Assembly (NCBI GenBank): GCA_045640525.1
Contig: JAZUFE010000038.1
Location: forward strand, 1 to 64,000
Length of the DNA stretch: 64,000 nucleotides
Source of the DNA: JAILLW01 sp045640525
GTDB taxonomy: Bacteria; Bacillota; Clostridia; Lachnospirales; Lachnospiraceae
Direction: 5' to 3'
In this document: positions 34,263-43,610 of the stretch, in pieces
Layout: every line of letters begins with the position of its first letter
How positions within the stretch are numbered: position 1 is the first letter of the stretch
The notes under the pieces: generated by a model
The model's input: only the letters and a program-made list of their open reading frames with translations
What the model was told of the DNA's origin: nothing
Databases searched by the model: none
Made by a program: the position numbers and the translations under genes

Positions 34263-35354
34263 ATGCGCGATAAGATATTAATAGCTGATTCAAATGAAGC
34301 CAACAGAGAAATACTGGTTGAATTGTTTGAAGAAGATTATAAGGTGATAGAAGCCGAAACAGGAGAACAGGTTATTGACATATTCAGACGTGAGCATGAT
34401 AACTTAAGTGCTGTTATTATGGACTATTCATATCCGGATATGGAAGGAACCGCTGTCTTGGAAGCTACCAATAACAGTGATTGGTTTGACAGTTTCCCCA
34501 TAATGGTGCTTTCGGAAGATTCATCTTTCAAAGCCGAAAAGTCGGCTTATAAGGCCGGAGCGATGGATTTTAGTCGTAAGCCTTTTGACTCTGCATTGGT
34601 TAAAAAGCGTCTTGAAAAGCTTGCCGAGTTATACGCTGCCAAGGAGAAGCTTTCTTCGATGGGAAGTGCATCGAGCCCTGCTTCGGTTGGAAATTATTCG
34701 GCAGATGCGCAGATTCTGCTCGACAGATATGAGAAGCTTATTGAGCTGATGGGTGATATGACGGAGTTTAAGAATCCCGAAAGTCATTCTCATGTGAAGA
34801 GAGTTAAAGGACTTACCAAAATTCTTGCGGAAGGAATGGCCAAAATGTATCCGGAATATAATTTGGATGCACAGACGATACGTGATATTACTACGGCAAG
34901 TGCATTGCATGATATAGGCAAAATTGCAATTCCCGATACGGTATTGCTCAAACCCGGAAGACTTACGGATGAAGAGTATGAATATATGAAGTCACATCCG
35001 TTAAGAGGAGTTGAAATACTGGATGCCATAGAAGGCGTGTGGGACGAAAAGTTTGATAAAGTAGTAAGAGAGGTTGTAAGATCCCATCATGAGAAGTATG
35101 ATGGCGGAGGATATCCTGAAGGATTAAAGGGTGATGAAATACCTGTCGGAGCACAAATAGTTGCCCTGGCCGATACATATGATGCATTGGTTAATGACAG
35201 AATATATAAAAAGGCGTATCCTAAGGATGTTGCATTTAACAAGATTAACATGGGAGATTGCGGTATCTTTCCCCCTAAGATTCTTGAGTGTTTCAAGGTT
35301 TGTCGTGAGCGCATGGAAGCATGGGAGAATGACGAATTGGATCTTGGAATATAA
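34263..35354 (+). CDS. Response regulator with HD-GYP domain
   Basis: A 363-residue protein. Residues 3-125 are a receiver domain (phospho-acceptor Asp54 in VIMDYSYPD, conserved Lys in FSRKPFD). Residues 165-350 are an HD-GYP domain with His216-Asp217 in SALHDIGKIAIPD and the intact HHEKYDGGGYP and ADTYDALVNDR motifs, predicting c-di-GMP hydrolysis. GGAGG precedes the ATG. There is no sensor kinase gene beside it. Placement directly after the DUF342 gene suggests a shared surface or motility programme. Confidence 0.9.
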   Translation: MRDKILIADSNEANREILVELFEEDYKVIEAETGEQVIDIFRREHDNLSAVIMDYSYPDMEGTAVLEATNNSDWFDSFPIMVLSEDSSFKAEKSAYKAGAMDFSRKPFDSALVKKRLEKLAELYAAKEKLSSMGSASSPASVGNYSADAQILLDRYEKLIELMGDMTEFKNPESHSHVKRVKGLTKILAEGMAKMYPEYNLDAQTIRDITTASALHDIGKIAIPDTVLLKPGRLTDEEYEYMKSHPLRGVEILDAIEGVWDEKFDKVVREVVRSHHEKYDGGGYPEGLKGDEIPVGAQIVALADTYDALVNDRIYKKAYPKDVAFNKINMGDCGIFPPKILECFKVCRERMEAWENDELDLGI

Positions 35355-35389
35355 TGAATAGATAATATTATTTTGGAGGCAAATATACA

Positions 35390-37153
35390 ATGGTTCAGTC
35401 AAGAACACACAATTGTAATGAATTAAGATTGGAGGATGTGAATAAGGAAGTCACACTGGCGGGATTTTATGATAATATGCGTCAGGTATCCAAAAATCTT
35501 GGTTTTTTACAGTTAAGAGATTTTTATGGTATTACACAAATCGTTATTGAAAATGAGGAAATGATGGCTAAACTCGACGGGGTTAATAATGAATCCACAT
35601 TATCCATATCGGGTGTTGTAAGAGAGCGTTCATCAAAGAACGGCAAAATAGCAACGGGTGATATAGAAGTGGTTCCGTCGGATATTAAAGTACTTGGAAA
35701 GTGCCGATATAATGAATTGCCGTTTGAAATTAACAGGTCCAAAGAAGCAGATGAGGCTACAAGATTAAAATACAGATATCTCGATCTTCGTAATCCTCAG
35801 GTTAAGGACAGAATCGTATTGCGCTCAAAGATAGTTGCCGAACTTAGAAAAGCAATGACTGAGCATGACTTTTTGGAAATTACGACTCCGATTCTTACGT
35901 GTTCTTCTCCGGAAGGCGCAAGAGATTATCTTGTTCCGTCAAGAAATCATCCTGGTAAGTTCTATGCACTTCCTCAGGCACCTCAGCAATTTAAACAGTT
36001 GCTGATGACTTCGGGATTTGACAGATATTTTCAGGTAGCTCCCTGCTTTAGAGATGAGGATGCCAGAGCAGACAGATCTCCCGGTGAATTCTATCAGCTT
36101 GATATGGAAATGGCATTTGCAACTCAGGAAGATGTATTTGGCGTAATAGAAGATGTACTTCCTCCTGTGTTTGCCAAATACGGTGTATATAAAGAAGCAT
36201 CAAAGGCTCCTTTCGTGAGAATACCTTATACGGAAGCCATGGAAAAGTATGGTTCCGATAAGCCGGATTTGAGAATTGACTTAACGGTTGAAGACGTTAC
36301 GGACTTGATGAAGGACGTTGAATTCGGTCCCTTTGCAGGTAATGAAGTTAAGGCTGTTAAGGTATCGGATTTCAAACTTACCCGTAAGCAGATTGACAAG
36401 ATTACAGAGGACGTTGAGATTCAGTCAGGTGCCAAGACATATTGGTTCAGACTTGATGAGAACGGAGAAATTGTCGGAGGCATATCAAAGTTCCTCCAGG
36501 ATAAGAAGGATGAGGTTATTAAGTCACTTGGCCTGAATAAGGGTGATTTTGTAGGTTTATCTGCAGGCAAGCATTTGGAAGCGTTGAAAACGGCAGGTGT
36601 TCTTCGTAAGTTCCTCGGAGCAAACTGTGAGGGACACATGAAGGAGAACTGCTATGAGTTCTGCTGGATAGTGGATTTCCCTATGTATGAAATAGGTGAA
36701 GAATCAGGAGAACTTGAATTCTGTCATAATCCGTTCTCAATGCCTCAGGGCGGAATGGATGCATTGAATAATCAGGATCCTCTTGAAATATTGGCATACC
36801 AGTACGATTTGGTAGTTAACGGCGTTGAGCTTTCTTCGGGTGCTGTGCGTAATCATGATCCTGAAATCATGGTTAAGGCATTCTCGATAGTAGGATTGGG
36901 AGAAGATGATGTTAAGGCCAAATTCCCTGCTATGTATAATGCATTCTGTTACGGGGCACCTCCGCATGCCGGAATTGCTCCCGGAGTTGATCGTATGGTT
37001 ATGCTCATTGCAGGTGAAGAAAGCATCAGAGAGATTATCCCGTTCCCGATGAACAAGACGGCAATGGATGTTATGATGGGAGCACCTTCGCAAGTAGATC
37101 CGAAACAACTTGCTGATGTTCATATTAAGATTGATATGCCAAAGGAATCATAA
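35390..37153 (+). CDS. aspS: Aspartyl-tRNA synthetase
   Basis: A 587-residue bacterial-type class II synthetase: N-terminal OB-fold anticodon-binding domain (LAGFYDNMRQVSKNLGFLQLRD), motif 2 (FRDEDARADRSPGEFYQLDMEM), the bacterial GAD insertion, and motif 3 (APPHAGIAPGVDRMVMLIAG). The sequence does not reveal whether it is discriminating or also charges tRNA-Asn. TTGGAGG precedes the ATG. The TAA overlaps the birA start. Confidence 0.96.
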   Translation: MVQSRTHNCNELRLEDVNKEVTLAGFYDNMRQVSKNLGFLQLRDFYGITQIVIENEEMMAKLDGVNNESTLSISGVVRERSSKNGKIATGDIEVVPSDIKVLGKCRYNELPFEINRSKEADEATRLKYRYLDLRNPQVKDRIVLRSKIVAELRKAMTEHDFLEITTPILTCSSPEGARDYLVPSRNHPGKFYALPQAPQQFKQLLMTSGFDRYFQVAPCFRDEDARADRSPGEFYQLDMEMAFATQEDVFGVIEDVLPPVFAKYGVYKEASKAPFVRIPYTEAMEKYGSDKPDLRIDLTVEDVTDLMKDVEFGPFAGNEVKAVKVSDFKLTRKQIDKITEDVEIQSGAKTYWFRLDENGEIVGGISKFLQDKKDEVIKSLGLNKGDFVGLSAGKHLEALKTAGVLRKFLGANCEGHMKENCYEFCWIVDFPMYEIGEESGELEFCHNPFSMPQGGMDALNNQDPLEILAYQYDLVVNGVELSSGAVRNHDPEIMVKAFSIVGLGEDDVKAKFPAMYNAFCYGAPPHAGIAPGVDRMVMLIAGEESIREIIPFPMNKTAMDVMMGAPSQVDPKQLADVHIKIDMPKES

Positions 37154-37878
37154 TGGAAATAATTTTCAAAGACAGTGTTTCTTCGACGAATGATATTCTT
37201 TATCGAGAACATCCTTCGGAAGATACGGCACTGGTCGCCTTTAGCCAGACTCAGGGTAAAGGCAGGAAGGGAAGGCAGTTTTACTCGCCATCCGACACAG
37301 GTTTATATATGTCTGTTATATTGCATCCTGACTGTATAGTTCAGGATGCAATTAAGTTAACCACAATTATGGCGGTCGCATCATGTAGGGCTCTTGAGAG
37401 GTATAGTACCCAAACCGTAGGGATTAAGTGGGTTAACGATCTGTATTGCAATGATAAAAAGATAGCCGGAATACTGACGGAGTGTTCGGCGAATATTGTT
37501 AATCAAAAACCGGATTATGTGGTTGTCGGAATCGGGGTGAATGTTTATCCTCCAAAGGACGGATTTCCGGAGGACATCGCAAAGAAGGCGGGTTCACTCT
37601 TGGAAACAAGTTACAATGCAGACATGAGAAGGGATATTGCACGAAGCATACTACAAGAATTTGAAAGTATGTACGAAACCTTCCCCAATACCGCGTATGA
37701 GAGAGAGTATATTGAAAGGTCCGTATTAATCGGTCGCAAGGTTCAAATAGTAGGTAGAGACGTAGTGACGGTTATTGGAATCGATGATAATCTTGGATTG
37801 AAAGTGAAAGATTCGAATGAAAAAGTGATTACGCTTACGGCAGGCGAAGTTAGCCTGAACTTGAATAACAATGAATAA
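37153..37878 (+). CDS. birA: Biotin-[acetyl-CoA carboxylase] ligase (short form)
   Basis: A 241-residue biotin protein ligase. The biotinyl-AMP site is seen in SQTQGKGRKGRQFYSP and IKWVNDLYCNDKKIAGIL, and a small SH3-like C-terminal domain follows. The N-terminal winged helix found in bifunctional BirA is absent, so this form cannot repress biotin genes directly. The ATG shares a base with the aspS stop. Confidence 0.92.
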   Translation: MEIIFKDSVSSTNDILYREHPSEDTALVAFSQTQGKGRKGRQFYSPSDTGLYMSVILHPDCIVQDAIKLTTIMAVASCRALERYSTQTVGIKWVNDLYCNDKKIAGILTECSANIVNQKPDYVVVGIGVNVYPPKDGFPEDIAKKAGSLLETSYNADMRRDIARSILQEFESMYETFPNTAYEREYIERSVLIGRKVQIVGRDVVTVIGIDDNLGLKVKDSNEKVITLTAGEVSLNLNNNE

Positions 37879-39025
37879 TATTTTCAAATATATAGAAGAA
37901 TTTAAGGATTGTACTTTTGAAGCTGTACCATTTAATGAGGTTGATTCACTGATATTATGTCAACTTACTTATCTGGATTACAGCCTTTTTGTTAGTGGGA
38001 TTTCCAAATTTTCGAAGCCGGTATGTATAGGTGATATTCTGGAAAGCGATGACGTGAAATCTCTGTTTTTGGTTTATTGGGAACCCGGAAAAAACAGAAA
38101 ATTTTTTGAGGCTGTTGCTCGCTCAAAAAGATTCCGTGACCTCAAATTGAATTTCTATAAGCAGATTTTTGAAGAGGATAAAGATACACAGTTTGCCGCA
38201 ATGACGTACATTCTTCCGGACAAGAGTGTGTATGTTGCTTTCAGAGGCACGGATGCTACGTTAATAGGCTGGAAAGAGGATATGAAGCTGGCATATTCCA
38301 AACCGCTAAGAAGTCAGGAATTGGCAACGGAGTATCTTAATAAGGTTTCGGAATGTTTTGGCGGAAAGTTTCACGTCGGTGGACATTCCAAAGGAGGAAA
38401 TTTGGCTGTCTATTCGGCAATGTATTGTAACAGTACGGTTCAGGACAGAATAATAGATATTTACAGTCATGACGGTCCGGGCTTTAGACCGGAAGTGGTT
38501 AAGGCCGGTAATATTGATCGGATTGCCGATCGAATACATAAGTTTATTCCCAAATCATCCATAGTCGGAATAATAATGGAACAGGATATTGATTTTGAAG
38601 TGGTGGATTGCTTCGGAATAGGAACTTTTCAGCACAATCCCTTCATGTGGAAGTATAAAGGAACTTCTTTTGTCAGAAAACCCAAAATGTCGGATACCAA
38701 AATTGCTTCGGACAAGAATCTGAACGAATGGATATATTCGCTTTCGGAAGAAGAGGTAGATACTTTCATTGAAACTGTGTTCGGCGTGCTGTCAGCTTCA
38801 AATGCCAAAAACCTGTTTGATATTATGGATGACCCGGTTAAGGCTGTTTACTACGGAATGGATAAGTTCATGGGACGGGATATCAAAAGTAAGGAAACAC
38901 TTGAAGCCATATTCAAAAGGTATGTTGAAATAGTCGGCAAAAATACATGGGAAGAGATTTTATCCAAAATGAAGAAAGTGAAAAAGAATGAAATTTTGGA
39001 CTTACCCCGGAAGGAAGATAAATAA
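37871..39025 (+). CDS. DUF2974 (Mbeg1-like) alpha/beta hydrolase
   Basis: A 384-residue lipase-like protein. VYVAFRGTDATLIGWKEDM (a lipase class 3 type strand) precedes the nucleophile elbow GGHSKGGNLAVY, with Ser173 as the predicted nucleophile; the DGPGF motif that follows is typical of DUF2974. There is no signal peptide, so the protein is probably cytosolic unless exported by a non-Sec route. It overlaps birA by eight bases. A second, divergent GHSKGG protein lies at 49131 in the type VII-like locus. Confidence 0.85.
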   Translation: MNNIFKYIEEFKDCTFEAVPFNEVDSLILCQLTYLDYSLFVSGISKFSKPVCIGDILESDDVKSLFLVYWEPGKNRKFFEAVARSKRFRDLKLNFYKQIFEEDKDTQFAAMTYILPDKSVYVAFRGTDATLIGWKEDMKLAYSKPLRSQELATEYLNKVSECFGGKFHVGGHSKGGNLAVYSAMYCNSTVQDRIIDIYSHDGPGFRPEVVKAGNIDRIADRIHKFIPKSSIVGIIMEQDIDFEVVDCFGIGTFQHNPFMWKYKGTSFVRKPKMSDTKIASDKNLNEWIYSLSEEEVDTFIETVFGVLSASNAKNLFDIMDDPVKAVYYGMDKFMGRDIKSKETLEAIFKRYVEIVGKNTWEEILSKMKKVKKNEILDLPRKEDK

Positions 39026-40017
39026 TGGAAAACAATACTAAAACAGTCAAGAATCTGTATAGCTCGATGGGATTTGTATATCTTTTCGGAGCGGCTCTTT
39101 GCATAGGATTTGATATAGCGGGAGGAATTCTCCTGAAGCTTTTGCCCCGGTCAATTATGGGGAACAGCAATATTGCATTCATTCTGTCATATTCGGTCAG
39201 GTTTTTGATATCTTACCCTATATTTGTATTCCTGATCAGGATGATTCCCAAAACTCAGGCGCTGCCGACTCTAAAACCGCGATTTTCGAAAATGCTTATG
39301 TTTTTTGCAATGGCATACGGTGCCGGACTGATAATTAATTTCGTGACCACGATTATTACAATGACTGTCGGTCTGATCAGGGGAAGCGAAGTACCGAATG
39401 TACTGGAGACCTTTACGGAAAATGTCGATTGGTGGCCGGAATTGATAGTTGTTGTCATAGTGGCTCCATTCTTTGAAGAATTGCTTTTTAGAAAGCTGCT
39501 TATAGACCGAGCCGTCAAATACGGAGAAGGAATTGCTTTGGCTTTGTCCGGAGTTATGTTCGGATTGTTCCATATGAATTTTCAACAGGCTTTTTATACA
39601 TGCGGTATAGGAATGATTTTTGCATATGTTTATATCAGAACCGGTAAGATTGTGTATTCCTATATTTTGCATATGTCGGTTAATGCGCTCGGAGTGGTTG
39701 CATTGGAAGTTGTGAAGCATGTATTAAGCGGTGATATGCTCTTGGAATTGTCATCAGGAAATCCGGAAGCGGTTTTGACGTTTATGAGCAGTAAATTATA
39801 CATTGTGGTCGGATTGCTTTTTTATTATGCCGTAACTTACGGTATAGCAATTACCGGATTTGTACTGCTTTTGGTTAAAGGAAAGAAAATGATTTTAAGG
39901 CCTTGCGAGAATCAAATTCCCAAAGGCCGGAAGTTCGGAAACGTTGTGCTTAATCCCGGAATGCTGTGCTATATTGTGTTTTGTTTGGGAATGATGGTCT
40001 TTAAAATTTTCTTTTGA
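39025..40017 (+). CDS. CPBP (CAAX-like) intramembrane metalloprotease
   Basis: A 330-residue polytopic membrane protein of the CPBP/ABI family. The three catalytic motifs are present: EExxxR at residues 151-156 (FFEELLFRK), FxxxH ending at His183 (FGLFHM) and HxxxN (LHMSVNALG). About eight membrane segments. Members process peptides or prenylated proteins and often give self-immunity. It overlaps the DUF2974 gene by one base. The substrate is unknown. Confidence 0.9.
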   Translation: MENNTKTVKNLYSSMGFVYLFGAALCIGFDIAGGILLKLLPRSIMGNSNIAFILSYSVRFLISYPIFVFLIRMIPKTQALPTLKPRFSKMLMFFAMAYGAGLIINFVTTIITMTVGLIRGSEVPNVLETFTENVDWWPELIVVVIVAPFFEELLFRKLLIDRAVKYGEGIALALSGVMFGLFHMNFQQAFYTCGIGMIFAYVYIRTGKIVYSYILHMSVNALGVVALEVVKHVLSGDMLLELSSGNPEAVLTFMSSKLYIVVGLLFYYAVTYGIAITGFVLLLVKGKKMILRPCENQIPKGRKFGNVVLNPGMLCYIVFCLGMMVFKIFF

Positions 40018-40029
40018 CGGAGAGATATT

Positions 40030-41940
40030 ATGCGAAAATACAAATTATCGGCTGCAATTGCAATATTGGTTTTGGCTGTACAGATGACAGGATGTACTCA
40101 AACATCCAAGAATATCTCAAGTGAAGAATCGTCCGGTCAAGAGACGTCTTCACATGAGGAGGTATCTTCATCGTCGGAAGATGCATCGGATACCATGCCC
40201 TCAGCAGTTAAACAGGATATTACATATGAGAATCTTTTGATAGGCAAAGACAGAATATATCTTTACCATGAAGATTTCATGGAAATTCTGTATACATGTC
40301 CCAAAGAAGGCAGGCAGGTTACAATGCAGGACGTAGAGGTGAACCGGGGCAATATGGTTGTGCTTATTGATGAAGAATTAAGTGATTTGGATGAAGTAGA
40401 ATACTATTTTGAGTATATAGATGAAGATAGAAATACCCGGCATATCAAGGTGCCTGAAGAGTATTGCAGGGGACTGTCACTGGATTCTTTGTATAACGGA
40501 AGAATCTATTTTACTTATTACGATGATGATTATGAGGACAAATATATAGGTGTCTGCGATCCGTCGACCCAAAAATTCCGCAAGGATGACAGATATACTC
40601 TGACTTGGCATAAGCTGATTAAGGAGGCGGGGAATTCTTCAATTATGTATAGGCGCAGTATTGTCTACGACCTGGCACATTCGAATTGTATCTACTTACG
40701 TAAGGACGGATGTGTTATGAAGATGGATAAAGATATGCAGATTGTATCTTCGGTTGATACGGGATACAAACTGAGTGATTTTCTGGTTTTTGATGACGGA
40801 AGAGGCGTTGCCGGATATTACGAAAGCTATAATGCCGCGAATACGGAGGATACTACGAACTGCCTGATATATTGCGATGTTAATCAGGGGATTTCTTATC
40901 CCGTACTGGATTTGGATGAGCATCCGTACTATTCGGTGTGTGCCCTGAAGGATAATTATCTTTATTACAGTGCAATAGAAGGTGACTATAATCCGGGAGG
41001 CGACAGCGTTATTGATTTTTACAGGTTGGATGTTTCGTCTTCGAATAATGAACCCGAATTGATATATGCGGCACATAATACCCCGATGCTTCCGAAACCG
41101 TATGCGTATTTGGGAGGAACCAACGGATTCACCGTAATAGGCGATGAATATTGGGTTTTGTGTGATAACGGAACCAAAATGGTTTGGAGCAAGGCGAAGA
41201 TGGATTCCCAAGTACCTCAAATGACCGGATGTGCGGACTGTGATATTGAGGGGCGGATGTTCGGAGATGCATATCTTTATACTAACGAAACAGCGGAAGA
41301 TGATGACGGATATGTATATTTCCATGGCTATATGGAACTTTTCAAATTTGCAAACATACCCAATGCGGATAAGTTGAATGAAGAACTTGATTTAGTGAAT
41401 CGGGAACTCGTGCAGGGACTTGAGAGCGAGAAAGAACATGCCAAGGAAGATATGGATAATGATGATGCACAGTTTATGAAAGAAAACGGCATGTATTATT
41501 CATACGATTTGACGTTTAATAATGTGCGAAAGATTAACGATGATTATATACAGATAACATATTCAGACTATGTTTACTGGGGCGGTGCTCACGGTATGGG
41601 TGGCAATATTTATTGCCTGTTTGACCTAAACAGCGGTAAACATGTGAAACTAAAGGATATAACGCCACTTACGGAAGAGGAGTTTAAGGATGTTGTAGCG
41701 GAGAAGTCAGTGGAGTTTTGGAGGGAGAATTCCGAAATCTTCTTCACCGAATATACTCCCGATTCCGAAAAAGCAATGTTTGATGAGTTTAGAAATGCAG
41801 TTTCCCTGGATGACCAGGTGGATTTTTATTCGGATTTTGTAATTTATGAGTATCCGCCGTATCTGTTCGCATCGTATGCGACGGGATATATACCCATACG
41901 ACTCGGTTATGAAGATTTGAAAATAAAAAATCCGGCATAA
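40030..41940 (+). CDS. Large lipoprotein with a C-terminal DUF3298-like domain
   Basis: A 636-residue exported lipoprotein. Lipobox MTGC at about residue 20 is followed by a Ser/Glu-rich linker. The long middle part (about residues 60-420) is made of beta-type repeats rich in Tyr and Asp (LYHEDFMEILY, YNGRIYFTYYDDDYED, LKDNYLYYSA), suggesting a beta-propeller. The last 150 residues contain YSDYVYWGGAHGMGGNIYCLFDL, the DUF3298/PdaC-like signature. Function is unknown. Its stop codon lies in the loop of the tRNA-Leu terminator. Confidence 0.8.
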   Translation: MRKYKLSAAIAILVLAVQMTGCTQTSKNISSEESSGQETSSHEEVSSSSEDASDTMPSAVKQDITYENLLIGKDRIYLYHEDFMEILYTCPKEGRQVTMQDVEVNRGNMVVLIDEELSDLDEVEYYFEYIDEDRNTRHIKVPEEYCRGLSLDSLYNGRIYFTYYDDDYEDKYIGVCDPSTQKFRKDDRYTLTWHKLIKEAGNSSIMYRRSIVYDLAHSNCIYLRKDGCVMKMDKDMQIVSSVDTGYKLSDFLVFDDGRGVAGYYESYNAANTEDTTNCLIYCDVNQGISYPVLDLDEHPYYSVCALKDNYLYYSAIEGDYNPGGDSVIDFYRLDVSSSNNEPELIYAAHNTPMLPKPYAYLGGTNGFTVIGDEYWVLCDNGTKMVWSKAKMDSQVPQMTGCADCDIEGRMFGDAYLYTNETAEDDDGYVYFHGYMELFKFANIPNADKLNEELDLVNRELVQGLESEKEHAKEDMDNDDAQFMKENGMYYSYDLTFNNVRKINDDYIQITYSDYVYWGGAHGMGGNIYCLFDLNSGKHVKLKDITPLTEEEFKDVVAEKSVEFWRENSEIFFTEYTPDSEKAMFDEFRNAVSLDDQVDFYSDFVIYEYPPYLFASYATGYIPIRLGYEDLKIKNPA

Positions 41941-41947
41941 CCGGATT
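41921..41947 (-). terminator. Terminator of tRNA-Leu (minus strand)
   Basis: On the minus strand AATCCGG-TTATG-CCGGATT is followed by TTTTATTTTC, a good intrinsic terminator three bases past the tRNA 3' end. The plus-strand stop codon TAA (41938-41940) of the lipoprotein gene lies in the loop. Confidence 0.75.
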
Positions 41948-41949
41948 AG

Positions 41950-42033
41950 TGCAAGAGAAGGGACTTGAACCCTCACGAGATTGCTCTCATATGAACCTGA
42001 ATCATACGCGTCTGCCAATTCCGCCACTCCTGC
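41950..42033 (-). tRNA. tRNA-Leu (anticodon CAG)
   Basis: An 84-nt tRNA on the minus strand. The acceptor stem is GCAGGAG paired with CTCTTGC with discriminator A. The D-arm has GCGGAATTGGCAGACGCG. The anticodon stem TATGA/TCATA carries the loop TTCAGGT, giving CAG (complement of 41997-41999). A long class II variable arm and a GGTTCAAGTCC T-arm follow. No CCA is encoded. Confidence 0.95.
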
Positions 42034-42107
42034 AGGTTATTTGAATTCGGCCGGATGTTTATCGCTTAGCCAAATCGCAAGTTTCATTTTAAGAAAAAGG
42101 AGACATT

Positions 42108-42668
42108 ATGTCAAGACAAAACTGGAAACCCGGCAATATGCTTTATCCGCTGCCTGTTGTAATGGTTACATGCAGACAGGAAGGCATGAGACCTAATATT
42201 ATTACAATCGGATGGGCGGGGACAATATGCTCGGATCCTGCAATGGTATCCATATCAGTCAGAAAGGAAAGGTTTTCTTATGACATGATTAAGAATTCCG
42301 GCGAGTTTGTAATTAATCTTGTTACCAAGGATTTGGTCTATGCTACCGATTATTGCGGCGTTAAGTCGGGAAGAGATGTTGATAAGTTTAAAGAATGTAA
42401 CCTCACACCGATTGATTCAAAGGTAATTAAGACTCCCCAAATTGCAGAAAGTCCGGTGTGCATAGAGTGCAAGGTAGAGAATATTGTTGAACTCGGAACC
42501 CATGATATGTTTATCGCCAGGGTGGTAAATATAAGCGTGGACGAAAAATACATGGACGATACCGGCAAATTTAATCTCAATGATGCGGATTTGATTGCTT
42601 ATTCACACGGAGAATACTATACATTGGGAGAATATGTCGGTAAATTCGGGTATTCGGTGAAGAAATGA
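42108..42668 (+). CDS. Flavin reductase-like FMN-binding protein
   Basis: A 186-residue protein of the flavin reductase-like split-barrel family (PLPVVMVTCRQ, NIITIGWAGTICSDPAMVSISVRKERFSYDMI, EFVINLV). These proteins bind FMN and act as flavin or rubredoxin-type electron carriers in anaerobes. AAAGGAGA precedes the ATG. It is transcribed away from the tRNA and ends at a terminator-like hairpin. Confidence 0.9.
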   Translation: MSRQNWKPGNMLYPLPVVMVTCRQEGMRPNIITIGWAGTICSDPAMVSISVRKERFSYDMIKNSGEFVINLVTKDLVYATDYCGVKSGRDVDKFKECNLTPIDSKVIKTPQIAESPVCIECKVENIVELGTHDMFIARVVNISVDEKYMDDTGKFNLNDADLIAYSHGEYYTLGEYVGKFGYSVKK

Positions 42669-42686
42669 TGACAGGCTGCGTCGTCA

Positions 42687-42714
42687 AAAAATGCCCATAG
42701 GGATGCATTTTTCA
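42687..42714 (+). terminator. Terminator after the flavin reductase gene
   Basis: AAAAATGC (42687-42694) pairs with GCATTTTT (42705-42712) around a ten-base loop; the T-rich arm doubles as the T tract. Confidence 0.6.
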
Positions 42715-42764
42715 TAAGAATATGGTATAGTAAAATTAAACATGGATGTTGGAAAGGAGGCACT

Positions 42765-43463
42765 ATGGGTATTAGTATTCAACCGAAAACTGATTATTCA
42801 TCATTATTTTCGAGCTTAGGCACATCATCGATGGGCAATCTGAATTTCTTGTCGGATTATGCATCGATTAAGAACGGCAGCTACGGAAAATTAATGAAAG
42901 CCTACTATGCCAAGGATGGCGGCGATGTATCTGCTTCGACAACCAAGATTTCAAAGCCCAAGGATACAACAGTTAAGAGTACAGAGGAACTGGCGAAGGT
43001 CGAGCGCTCTGCCGAGGATTTGAAAGTCAAGGCAGATAAGATGTTGGAACTCGATACTGACGATAAGGATGAGTATTTAAAGAATCTGAAAGATTTTGCA
43101 TCATCGTATAACAGTCTGATTGACAGCGCCGATGCTACCACAAATACTTCCGTACTTAAAAAGGCCAATACCTTGGTTAATCTTACGCAGTCAAATAAAG
43201 ATATGCTTGAGAGCGTAGGAGTTAAGATAGGCGAGGATTTGAAATTGTCTGTTGATGAAGAAGCATTTGGGAAGGCTGATTTGGGAACGGCCAAGAATTT
43301 GTTTAAGGGAACAGGTTCATATGCTTATTCGGTATCAGCGCAGGCAACGATGATTGATTATCAGGCAAACTACGAATCAATTAAAGCAGGCACATATAAT
43401 CAAAAGGGATCTTTTGATACAGCAGCCAAGGGTGTCGGAGATTTGTTTGAATCATTTTTCTAG
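42765..43463 (+). CDS. Helical Ser/Lys-rich protein, FliD-like C-terminus
   Basis: A 232-residue protein with no signal peptide. It starts with a Ser-rich stretch (KTDYSSLFSSLGTSS) and DYASIKNGSYGKLMKAYYAKD, followed by a long helical middle and LFKGTGSYAYSVSAQATMIDYQ near the end. The C-terminal pattern is loosely like flagellar cap/hook-associated proteins. I know it as a recurrent unnamed Lachnospiraceae protein type. AAAGGAGG precedes the ATG. It has its own terminator, so it is probably not part of the type VII-like unit that follows, though lack of a Sec signal leaves export by a flagellar or type VII route possible. Confidence 0.7.
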   Translation: MGISIQPKTDYSSLFSSLGTSSMGNLNFLSDYASIKNGSYGKLMKAYYAKDGGDVSASTTKISKPKDTTVKSTEELAKVERSAEDLKVKADKMLELDTDDKDEYLKNLKDFASSYNSLIDSADATTNTSVLKKANTLVNLTQSNKDMLESVGVKIGEDLKLSVDEEAFGKADLGTAKNLFKGTGSYAYSVSAQATMIDYQANYESIKAGTYNQKGSFDTAAKGVGDLFESFF

Positions 43464-43495
43464 AATTAGCTTGGGATGAACATGGGATTATGGAG

Positions 43496-43520
43496 AGACG
43501 TCGGAAACGGCGTCTTTTCT
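43496..43520 (+). terminator. Terminator with GAAA tetraloop
   Basis: AGACGTCG (43496-43503), GNRA-type loop GAAA, CGGCGTCT (43508-43515) and a T-rich tail. An eight-bp stem with one G-T pair separates the 42765 gene from the type VII-like locus. Confidence 0.7.
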
Positions 43521-43557
43521 GTTATCTCGATTGAGCGAAATTTTGATAAGAAAAGTG

Positions 43558-43587
43558 TTGACAATAACCATTGGATAATGGTAACAT
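43558..43587 (+). promoter_or_regulatory. Promoter and operator candidate for the type VII-like locus
   Basis: A perfect TTGACA (43558-43563), an 18-nt spacer and TAACAT (43582-43587). Within the spacer is an inverted repeat, ACCATT-GGAT-AATGGT (43567-43582), well placed for a repressor. The start would be near 43594, leaving a leader of about 65 nt. Confidence 0.55.
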
Positions 43588-43610
43588 GTTTTTGGGTCAA
43601 TAATTCAATT

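Noticed and set aside
40030..41940. The 40030 lipoprotein as immunity protein for the lipase-like candidate effector
   Set aside because: It is several kilobases away, has its own transcription context with the CPBP gene, and shows no link to the type VII-like locus beyond being a lipoprotein.
41707..42027. Open frame of 106 codons on the minus strand starting MAELADAYDSGSYESN
   Set aside because: Its start is the translation of the tRNA-Leu sequence, a known artefact, and the rest is antisense to the lipoprotein gene.
42765..43463. Treating this gene as part of the type VII-like operon
   Set aside because: A hairpin terminator and a separate promoter lie between it and the FHA-like gene, and it lacks WXG features.
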